Shown here: piece by piece, positions 16,983 through 29,000 of the stretch
Layout: each line of letters starts with the position of its first letter
Numbering within the stretch: position 1 is the stretch's first letter
NCBI GenBank assembly: GCA_023128035.1
Contig: JAGMES010000012.1
Span: 1 to 60,277 of the forward strand
Source of the DNA: Halanaerobiales bacterium
GTDB lineage: Bacteria; Bacillota_F; Halanaerobiia; DY22613
Direction of reading: 5' to 3'
DNA length: 60,277 nt
Made by a program: the position numbers and the translations under genes
Notes under the pieces: model-generated
What the model was told of the DNA's origin: nothing
The model's input: only the letters and a program-made list of their open reading frames with translations
Databases searched by the model: none

Positions 16983-16998
16983 GGGGGCTTACGCCCCC
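16983..16998. repeat. GC-rich hairpin after NRPS-E
   Basis: GGGGGC and GCCCCC enclose four bases, 11 bases after the NRPS-E stop. There is no T-run on either strand. In such AT-rich DNA it stands out and may protect the 3' end of the giant mRNA or cause partial termination. Confidence 0.6.
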
Positions 16999-17008
16999 GA
17001 AAACTTTC

Positions 17009-20000
17009 CTAAAACTCATCTTCCAAATCATCTATAAAATCACTAAACCCTGCTACGACCTCTTCCTCTGGTTTTCTACCTATCTCTATAATCGTCTTCG
17101 TCGAGTATTCAACAATTTCTCTAATAATCTCAATTAACCTTTCCATAAACCTCTCCATTGTCTCTTTTGCAAATAATTTAGTCTTATAATTCAAAGTCAT
17201 CTTAAGTGTCTGACCTTCAACAACATAAAGAGTCATGTCAAATTTCGCTAAATTAGTCTTTGGAGTATAATGAATTGCTTTAAAATCTTCAGTCTCAATT
17301 TCTTTAAGTCCCATATTTTGCACAACCAACATTACATCAAACAAAGGAGTTCTATTCTGTTTTGTATGTATTCCCAATTTGTCTACTAACATCTCAAATT
17401 GATAATCCTGATTCTCATAAGCTTTTAAAGTATTTTCCCTGACCTCTACAATAAATTCTTTAACTGATTTTTGAGACAAAGGAGAATTTTTTAGAGCCAA
17501 TGTATTTACAAACATACCAATAATCTCTTCAAGATCAGGATGATTCCTGCCAGCAATCGGAGTTCCGACGATTATTTCTTCCTGACCTGTATATTTGGAG
17601 AGGAAAATATTGAAACCAGCCAATAAGACCATAAAAAGCGTAGCTCTATTTTGATTTGCCAATTCATACAAACTCTCAATCAATTCAGCATCTAATTCAA
17701 AATGAATTGCAGCACCTTCAAAAGTAGTCACAGATGGTCTTTCAAAATCTGTTGGTATCTCCAGTGTAGGTACTCCTTCAGCGAAAAGATTCATCCAGTA
17801 TTCTTCTTGTTTTTGAATCAATTCTGATTCCAAAAATTGATTTTGCCAGAAAGCGAAATCTTTATACTGGACTTCTACTTCTTTAAGTTCCTTTCCAACG
17901 TAGAGTTCCAAAAAATCCTGAATCAAAATATTCATTGATGTTCCATCTGAGATGATATGATGCATATCAAAGATCAATAGATGACCATTATCTAAATTCC
18001 CCAAACCAACCCGTAATAATGGAGCTTTGGTCAAATCAAAAGGTCTGACAAATTCATTAATCACCTCATCTATTCTGGCTTCTTCCACATTAAGATCACT
18101 GATCTTAATATTTACCTCAGGATGAATAATCTGAACAACTTCTTTATCAATCATCTTCAAAGAAGTTCTAAATGATTCATGGCGTTTGATCAATTTTTGA
18201 ACAGCCTTTTCGAATAATTCTCGATTCAATTCACCCTGAAGTATCAGGACAACCGGAATATTATAACTCATATTCTCACTATTAATTTGATCGAAAAGGA
18301 AAAGACGTTTTTGTGCTGCTGAGACTGGATAATAATTCATTTTTTCTACAGGTTTCAATGAAGAATAGATTGCTTTCTTTGCATTTTCTAGAATTTTGAT
18401 CTGTTCTTTAAATCCAGGATTTTTAAATATCTCTTTTAATGAAATTTCTAGAGCTAACTCTTTTCTTATCTTTTGTATCAGATTGGTAGCTTTTAGAGAA
18501 TGTCCACCCAATTCAAAGAAATCATCATTTATCCCGATCCTTTCAACACCCAAAACATCTGACCAGATATTAGCAAGTTTAATCTCTATATCACGAGCTG
18601 GAGCGACATAATCTTTTCCAGAGTGAATACTACCATCTGGTTTAGGTAATGCTTTTCGATTTACCTTACCATTATTAGTTAATGGCAGATGATCTAATCT
18701 CACAAAATAAGAAGGAATCATATAATCAGGTAACATTTTAGAAAGATTATCTCTTAACTCAGTAAGTGAAATTTCTTCTAAAGTTACGATATATGCAGCG
18801 AGAAAACTAATCCCCTGATCATCTTTTAGATCAATCACGATAGCTTCTTTAATATTTTCGATCTTAATTAGCTGATTTTCAATCTCTCCCAATTCAATTC
18901 TAAAACCTCTGATTTTTACCTGATGGTCAATTCGACCGAGATATTCCTTCTCTCCATTTTCCATCAATCTCACTAAATCACCTGAACGATAAATTCTTTC
19001 CTCTGGCTTGTATGGATTTTTAACAAATTTTTCAGCAGTTAATTGAGGTCGATTCAGGTAACCACGGGCCAGCCCATCTCCCCCCACACATAACTCACCA
19101 GCAACTTTGGTAGCAACAAGGTTCAAATCTTTGTCCATAATATAGGTAGTCAGTGTTGGAATCGGTTTACCAATATTACTCACATTTGTTTTGATCTCTT
19201 CTTCAGTAATCTCTTTATAGGTAACATGGACAGTTGTCTCAGTAATTCCATACATATTAATCAATCTAGTTTCAGGATAGATATCTTTCCATTCTTGAAG
19301 TCTTATTGGTTTTAAAGCTTCCCCACCAAAGATAATATATCTTACATTCAAATCTTTTTTAGATTTCGCAACTTCATCAATAAGTTTATAAAATGCAGTC
19401 GGGGTTTGGTTTAAGATAGTAATTTTTTCCTCGCTTAAAACCTCTAAATATTCTGCAGGGTTTTGGGCAATTAACTTTGGAATGATAACCAACTTACCTC
19501 CATACAATAATGCTCCCCACATCTCCCAGACTGAAAAGTCGAAACAATAGGAATGGAACATTGTCCATACATCTTGCTTGTCAAAATCAAAGAGCATTTG
19601 ATCATTAAAAAGTAAGCGATGCAAATTATAATGTTCAATCATCACACCCTTTGGTTTTCCAGTTGAGCCTGATGTATAGATAATATAGAGTAAGTCATTG
19701 GGGCTAATTGTTTTATCCAAATTACTATCATCCTGAAGCTGAATTTCATGATCATTAAGACTGATAATTTCTCCATTAAAATTAGTGAACTCTTGTCGAT
19801 CAGTCAATAATAACCTCGTAGCTGAATCGTTAAGCATATACTCTATTCTCTCAATTGGATAATCAGGATCAATTGGTAAATAAGCACCTCCAGATTTCAT
19901 AATCCCTAGTATTCCTATAATCATTTCAAAAGATCGTTCTACCAAAAGTCCGACTATCTGATTTGAACTAACTCCCTTTTCCATCAGATCTCTGGCAAGT

Positions 20001-23000
20001 TGGTTGGCCCTGCTATTAAGTTCACCATAGGTCATTGATTGATCGTTAAAGATAAGTGCGATTTGATCAGAATTTAAAGATACTTGTTCTTCAAATATCT
20101 CTTTAATCGCCTTTTCTTTTGGATATTCTGCTTTTGTACCATTCAGATGATTCAACAAATAATCTTTTTCACTCTCAGAGATCATCTGAATCTTAGAAAT
20201 TACAAGATTAGAATCAAGAGAAACCTCTCTGATAATATTCTCAAAATGCTCGATCATTCTCTGAACAGTTTCTTTTTTGAAAAGTTTTGTGCTATACTCG
20301 AGAGTAATATTGATTTCATCACCGGTTTCTTCTAAATTCCAGGTAAGATCAAATCTCGAAACTTTATTTTGAATAGTACATGGTTTAAATGTTAACCCCG
20401 GAATAGATAGTTCTGCCTGACCTTTATTTTGTAATACCAAAACTGTATCAAATAATGGATTTCTACTCATATCTCTGTGTAAATCGAGCTTATCAATAAG
20501 CATCTCAAAAGGATAATCCTGATTTTCGTATGCTCCCAATGCATTTTCTTTCACTTCATTTAAGAATTCGGCAAATGATTTTTTGCTTTCAGGATAATTT
20601 CTCACTGGAAGTGTATTAACAAACATCCCGAAAATCTTTTCTAAGCCTGGATAATCTCGCCCTGCTATCGGAGTGCCTACTATGATATCTTCCTGATTAG
20701 TATATTTATAGAGAAGGATATTGTAAACTGCAAGAGATATCATATATAAAGTTACATCATATTTCTTCATTAGTTGATACAATTTTAGTGTAAGTTCTTT
20801 ACTTAAATTATGATAATAATGATCTCCCTCAAAATTCATAACCATAGGTCTAATACTACAATCCATCGGCAAATTGAGTACAGGAATATCACTAGTCTCA
20901 ACAAAAATTTCTAACCAGTAGTCTACCTGCTTTTGAATCTGACTGGATTTAAATAACTCATTTTGCCAGACCGCAAAATCTTTGTATTGAATCTCTAACT
21001 TAAATATCTCATCACCCTGATAAAGTTTCACAAAATCTTCGATTAAAATATTCATTGATACCCCATCAGAAATGATATGATGCATATCAATTAAAAGAAA
21101 ATGACTATTTTCACACTCAATCAATCCAACTCTAAAAAGAGGTGGGTGACTCAAATCAAAAGGTTTAACAAATTCTTTACTGATTCTTTCTAATTCACCC
21201 TCTTTAGCTTTAAGATAACTTATAGAAATGGTAACATTCTCTTTAATTTTTTGCACAATCTCACCATTAACTGATTCAAAGAAAGTCCTCAATGATTCAT
21301 GCCTATCTACCAAACTGTAGATTGCATCTTCAAAATTAACATAGTCCAACTTTCCTTCAATTCTGTACATTCCAGGCATATTATAAGTTGAATTAATTCC
21401 TTCAAACTGTTCTAAGATAAAAAGTCGTTTTTGAGCTGACGATGTAGGATAATATCCTTGATAATATTCATTTTTGTCAACAGGTTTGATCAGAGAATAA
21501 CTTCTTTTTTCTGCTTTACTTATGTATTCTGCTATATCTTTTAATAGAGGTGTCTTAAATATCTGGTGTAATGGGATTTCAATCTGAAACTCTTTATAAA
21601 TCTCAGTGACCAATGATGTAGCATTAAGTGAATGCCCACCAAGAGTAAAGAAGTTCGCATTTCGTCCGATCTTTTTAACTCCTAGAATATCTGACCAAAT
21701 TAAACTCAATTTTTTCTCAATTTCATTGACTGGTTCTATGTATTCAGATTCTGTGTCAATAATCTCTGTAAGTGTATGTTTGGGTAAATTATTTAGATCA
21801 ATCTTACCTGTTTTTGTTACAGGCATTTCTTCTAATCTGCTAAAATAAGCAGGAATCATATATTCGGGCAAATCTCTCTTTAGATAATTTCGTAAATTCG
21901 AGGTCGATATTTCTTCTTCAGAGACAAAATAAGCACATAAACTTAAATTATCAGATTGAACTTTTCTGGCAACGACAATTACATCTTTAATCAATGAATG
22001 TTTCAGTAATCTATCTTCAATTTCACCGGTTTCTATTCTATAACCCCTGATTTTTATCTGATTGTCTATCCTGCCAAGAAATTCTATATTTCCATCAGAA
22101 CGCCAACGGGCCAGATCTCCAGTTTTATACATCCTGCATCCAGTAAATGGATTTATCACGAATTTTTCTTCTGTCAAATCAGGTCGGTTTAAATAGCCTC
22201 TAGCCACTCCAGCACCTGAGATACATAACTCCCCAGCGACTCCAATTGGTACTAATTGATTCATTTTGTCAAATATATGTACTTGATAATTTGTTATAAC
22301 CAGGCCGATTGGGATGTTATTTTCTAATGGCTCAGTACATTGATGAAAAGTAGCGCATACTGTGGATTCTGTTGGCCCATAAGTGTTATAAACTTTAGCG
22401 TATTTAATTAAACTATTAATGTATTCACCTTTTAAAACATCGCCCCCACTGATAAAAGTATGTATAGAATTTAATGGTTTCAACTTATTCAACTCATTTA
22501 AGAGTAATGGTGATGAACTTAAGAGTGTAATTCTATGTTTAAAAATAACATCTGCTAACAATTTAACATCCAAAATTTCAGCTTTTTCAAAAATTACTAA
22601 ACTACCGCCCACCGTAAGAATCGGATAAATCTCTTCAACTGAGGCATCAAAACTGTAAGATGCCTGTTGTAAAACCCTGTCATTTTCATTTAATTCAAAT
22701 TCATTGTTGAATGCATAAATATAAGAGACAACATTTCTGTGTTCAACCAAAACCCCTTTAGGATTACCTGTTGAACCAGATGTATAAATTACATATGCTA
22801 GATTCTTTGGTTGTTTAATCCTTTGAAGATTTCTTGCATCATTTGTGTACAACTCTTCCAAGTCAATATTGATTAAATCTATAGTTAAGTCATCAGTGAA
22901 GCTAATCTTATTTAAAAGTTTTCTTTGAGTAAACAATATTGATGTGTTGCTATCTCTAAGCATATATTTGATTCTGTTTATCGGATATGCAGGATCAATC

Positions 23001-26000
23001 GGCAGATAAGCACCACCTGCTTTTAATATTGCCAGTATTCCAATCACCATTTCCAGTGATGGTTCGACCATAATTGCAACAATTTGATCTATACTGACTC
23101 CTTTTTCGCGTAAAACCCGAGCAAGTTGATTAGCCTTCTGATTCAACTCTTGATAACTTAATCTCTCCTCTTTAAAGATTAAAGCAGTCTTATCCCCTCT
23201 TCTCTCTGCCTGCTTTTCAAATAATTGATGCAACATTTTCGTATCCAGGATTTCCATTTGGGTATTGTTGAAATCGACAAGTAATTCTCTCTTCTCATTC
23301 TCAGAGATCATTTCAATCTCATAAAGTTTCTTCTTAGAAGAAAAGCAATTATTTAAAATATTAATAAAATGCCCTGCAAATCGTTCCATTGTTTCCTTTT
23401 TAAATAGCATAGTACTATATTCTAAATCAAACTCGACTTCTCCATTTCTCTCAAATCCATCTAATGAAAAATCAAATTTCGCAATATTTTTCTTAAATGA
23501 ATACGGACTTATTGATAAATTAGGAATCTCTAATTCTAAATCTTCTCCATCTTGGAAAGAAAAGAATGTATCAAATAATGGATTTCGACTCATATCCCAT
23601 TTTAACTCAATCTCCTCTAAGAGTTTTTCAAATGGATAGTCCTGATTATCAAATGCTGATAAAGTCTGAGTTTTAACCTCACTCAATAATTCATCAAGCG
23701 ACTGATTTTGTTCAACTCTTATTCTGATAGCAAGGGTATTGATAAAGAGTCCGATTACATCCAAAAAGTCAGGATGGGTTCTACCTGCGATCGGTGTACC
23801 TACAATAATATTTTGTTGATGTGTATATCTAGATAACAAAAGATTGTAGGCTGAGAAAAATACCATATACAAGGTAGCATCATGAGCAGAAGCAAATTCT
23901 TTCAATTTAGATAAAAGTTCGTTATCAATTACAAATTTGATACTATCCCCCGCAAAACTTTTAATAGACGGTCTTTGATAATCTATCGGAAAATCAAGTA
24001 TCGGGATATCACCACTAAAGACTTCTAACCAGTATTCTTTCTGCTCTTTCATCATCTCCGAGTTGAAAACGTTGTTTTGCCAGATAGTAAAATCTTTATA
24101 CTGTATCTTTAACTCTGGCAACTTAGCGTTTGTTTGAATTTTAGCTCGAGTGTACAATTCTTGAAAATCTTTAATTAAGATTCCCATCGAGATCCCATCA
24201 GCAATGATATGATGCAAATCTAAAAGAAATAAATGCTTTTTAAGGTTAAGTTTGATAAATTCTGCCCTGAATAATGGAGCTATAGCTAAATCAAAAGGTT
24301 GTACAAAATCAGCAAAAATTTTGTCAATATCCTCAATTGACCCTTCTTGATAATTAATCTCAAAATCAACATCTTTATGAATTCTCTGCACTGTCTCTCC
24401 ATCAATCAATTCAAAAGATGTTCTTAAGGTTTCATGTCTTTCGATACACCCTCTTAAAGCTTTTTCGAAAAGTTCGTAGTCTAGTTCACCTTCCATGATC
24501 AATCCAGCAGGCATGTTATAATGAATACTTTTACTATCCATTTGATTTAAGATAAACATCCTCTTCTGTGCAGAAGAGAGGGGGTAGGATTCTAATTCTT
24601 CTACTTTTTCAATAGCTAATCTAGCTTTTTTATTAACTGACTGAATTAATTTTGCTAATTCTTCAATCGTTGGATGATTAAAAATTTCTTTAAATGAAAT
24701 CTCTACATTAAATACTACAGTGATTTTTGAAAGAAGTGACATAGCTTTTAAAGATTGACCACCTAGAGTAAAGAAATTGTCTCTAACCCCAATCTCCTCT
24801 ATGCCTAATATCTCACTCCAGATAGTAACAAGCTTTTCTTCAGTTTCATTAGTTGGAGCGAGATAGTTATCTTTAATATTTTGAGTCAAATCAGGTTCAG
24901 GAAGAGCTTTTAAATCAATTTTTCCAATAGCGTTTAATGAAAATTTCTCTACTGTTATAAAATAAGCAGGAATCATATATTCTGGTAAAGTTTTAGCTAG
25001 ATAGTTTCTTAATTCTATTTGAGATATGTCTTCCTCTGTCACAAGATAGGCACAGATATATTTATCTTCATTTAAGTCTTTCTTAACTACTAGATGAGCA
25101 TCTTTAATCATTTTATGTGTTAAAAGTTCCTTTTCTATCTCACTCAATTCAATTCGATATCCTCTTAATTTTATCTGATGATCGATTCTGCCAATAAATT
25201 CGATATTTCCATCAGGTAGCCATTTGGCGAGATCGCCTGTTCTATACATTCTTTGATCAAGATTAAAAGGGTTTTGAACAAATTTTTCTTCTGTTAATTC
25301 TGGACGATTTAAATACCCTCTCCCAACTCCATCACCTGCAATACATAATTCACCTGATATACCGATAGGTTGTAAGTTGTTTTCTTTATCTAAAATATAG
25401 ATAGAGGTATTGGATATTGATTTTCCAATAGGTATAGTATAGAAATCAGTGTCTAATTTATTGATAGAATAATATGTTGAGGCTACCGTGCATTCTGTAG
25501 GACCATACATATTTATCAAATGATCTGGCCCTAGGTAATCAAAAGCTTTTTTAACATGTTTAAAAGATGCACTTTCCCCACCAAAAGATATTTTTCTTAC
25601 ATTTTTAAGTGATTCAAGTTTATGGTCTACAATTATATTAAAAAGTCCAGTTGAAAGAACAAGTACAGTAACTTCTTCATCAATAATTATATCTGTTAAT
25701 TTTTCTAAATTCACTATAGATTCTTTTGGAATTATTATTAATGTAGCACCATTTAAGATAAATCCAAACAAAGAAAGAACTGAAGCATCAAAAACATAAT
25801 TCGAAACATGCAAAAAACGATCCTGCGCAATAATCGTCACTCCTAAATTTTTTAGAACTCCATTGACATTAAAATGAGTAATCAGACTTCCTTTCGGCTT
25901 CCCAGTTGTACCAGATGTATAGATTATATAAGCTAGATCATTTGGAGAGTTGATATTTTCAACATTTTCACTATTACCCTGATAAATGTCTTTATCATCA

Positions 26001-29000
26001 AGACAGATCACTCTTTTACTAAAGTCAAATTTCTCCGTCAAAAATGTTTGTGTTAATAAAATTTCTGTGTTAGAGTCTTCCAAGATAAACTGGATTCTCT
26101 CTTTAGGATTAGCTGGATCAATAGGTAGATATGCACCACCCGCTTTTAAAATCCCATATATTCCAATCATCATCTCTATAGAATATGTTACCATTATAGC
26201 TACGATGCTTTCTCTCTGAACTCCGTTTTTTCTTAAAATATGTGCCAATTGATTTACTTTTTGATTAAACTCTGAATAGGTTAATTGTTGATCGCCAAAT
26301 ACTAATGCTACTTTGTCTGGTGACTTATCTACCTCCATTTCAAAAAGCTCATTCAGGGTTTGGGCTTCATTTTCATTTTGAGCATTTTGCTGATTAAATT
26401 CATACAACAATAAATCTTTCTCTTTTGGTGAAAGAATCTCTATTTTCGAAATTTTCTTTTCTGGAGTTTTTAAAATTTCCTGGAGAATGTTTTTGTAATG
26501 CCAGGCTAATCTTTCGATTGTTTCTCTCTTAAATAGTTTTGTTGAATATTCAAAATGACCATCTAATTCTCCGTTATTCTCAATTATCTCTAAAGATAAA
26601 TCAAATTTTGCAACCTGATTTATATAAGCATAAGGAGTAAGTTTTATATCCCTGATTTTTAATTGATAGCAGTCACCTTTTTGAAGAACAAAAAAGGTAT
26701 CAAATAATGGATTATGACTTACATCTACATTTAAATCAAGTTTTTCTACTAGTTTTTCAAATGGATAATCCTGATTTTCAAAAGCATCAAGAAGATTTTC
26801 CCTTGTTATTTCTAAAAAATGTAGGAATGATTTATCTTTATCTACATAATTTCTAATTGCCAGTGTATTAACAAACATACCAATTATCTTTTCTAAATCA
26901 GGATGCCATCTTCCTTGAACAGGGGTTCCAAATACAATATCCTCCTGAGATGTATATCTAGATAATAATAGATTATATGTTGCGAAAAGAAGCATATATA
27001 AAGTTGCATTATTTTGAACTGCTAATTTTTTCAATTTATCTGTGTATTTTTTATCCAATTTAAAACTTACCCTATCACCTTCAAAACTTCTAATAGCAGT
27101 TCTCGGATAATCTGTTTGAAGATTTAAAATAGGAATATTGACTTCATGAGATATTTGATCAGTAAACCTCTCAATCCAGTAATTCTCCTGTTTACTTAAT
27201 TTATCAGAATTTAGTAGATCATTTTGCCAGACTGTATAGTCTTTATACTGGATTTTAAGCTCTGATAATTCTTTCTCTTCATAAATGTGAGCAAAATCAT
27301 TGATCAGATTATACATTGAAAGACCATCAGAGATGATATGATGCATATCATATATAAAATAAGATTTTTCCTGTGTCTGAACAATTCCAACTCGTAAAAG
27401 AGGTGGTTTGCTTAAATCAAAAGGTTGGACAAATTGTTGTAAAAGATCATCTATATCTTCTGTGCTTGCCTTTAGATAATTTATCTTAAAATCAACATCA
27501 GGATGAATCTTTTGCATGGGTTCACCATCTACTATTTTAAAAGATGTCCTAAATGCTTCATGTCTTTTAATTAAACTTTTTATTGTATTTTCAAATCGTT
27601 CAAGATCAAGTTGACCATCAATCATCCACACACCAGGCATATTATAACTGATATTTCGCTCACCATGCTGACTTAAAATAAACATCCCTTTTTGAGCTGA
27701 GGTTAATGGATAATACTCTCTTACAGGTACTTTTTCAATATTTAATAAACTACTCTTATCTAAAGTATTGATAATTCGTGCAAGTTGCAAAATAGTAGGA
27801 TGATCAAAAATCTCTCGAAGTGAAATTTCTACCTCAAACTCTTTCATAATCTTTGAAGTCAAAGAAATAGCGTTAAGTGAATGACCACCTAAACTAAAGA
27901 AGTCATCTAAAACGCCAATCCTTTTAACCCCTAATACTTTCGAAAAAATCTTAACTAATTTAGCTTCTGTTTGATTTGTAGGAGGTAGATAGTTTTCAGT
28001 CGAAATGAGTGCCTGATCTGGTTTTGGTAACGCTTTTTTATCAATCTTTCCGTTAGAAGTTAACGGCAATCTCTCTAATAACATAAATTGAGCCGGAATC
28101 ATATATTCAGGCAATGATTTAAATAATTCCTCTCTCAATTTATGAGTAGAGATAAATTTACTTGTAACAATGTAGGCACAGAGATATTTAAAATCTCCAT
28201 TTTCACGTAAAATCACTACTGCCTCTTTAATCTCCTCAAATTTAAGTAACTCTAATTCTATCTCAGCCAATTCTATCCGAAAACCTCTTAATTTTATCTG
28301 TTGATCAATCCGACCGATAAATTCTATATTTCCATCCTGTAATCTTTTCACTAGGTCACCGGTTTTGTATAATCTTTCACCTTTAATAAAAGGATGGGGT
28401 ATGAACTTTTCTGCTGTCAATTCAGGCTGATTTAAATATCCTCGCGCTAACCCATCTCCAGAAATACATAGTTCACCCATAAATCCATCTGGCTGTACAT
28501 TAAGATATTGATCTAAAATGTAAACTTGCGTGTTTGAGATAGGTTTCCCGATTGGAATCGTCATAGCATTCTCGGATATTCCTTCAACTGGATAAAAAGT
28601 TGCAAAAACTGTGCTTTCTGTTGGGCCGTAAACGTGGATCAAATGTGCTGGCCCAATTTCTGCTATCGCTTTTCTTACATGTTTAAGAGATACCCTCTCA
28701 CCACCAAATAGTATTTTCCTTACATCTTTCAAAGCTTCTATCTGATGCTCCACCAACATATTAAACAAAGCAGTAGTAACAAAAAATACTGTAACTTTTT
28801 CTAGAGCAATGATATTTGCCAATCTAACTAAATCTAGAACATCTTCTTTCCTGATTAAAATAAGAGTCGCACCATTTAACAAAGCAGCAAATATATCAAA
28901 AGTTGATCCATCAAAAGCATAGTTAGATAACTGTAAAATCCGATCATTTTCTGTGATTTCAATATAATTTGTATTTTTAACTACACGACTTATATTAAAG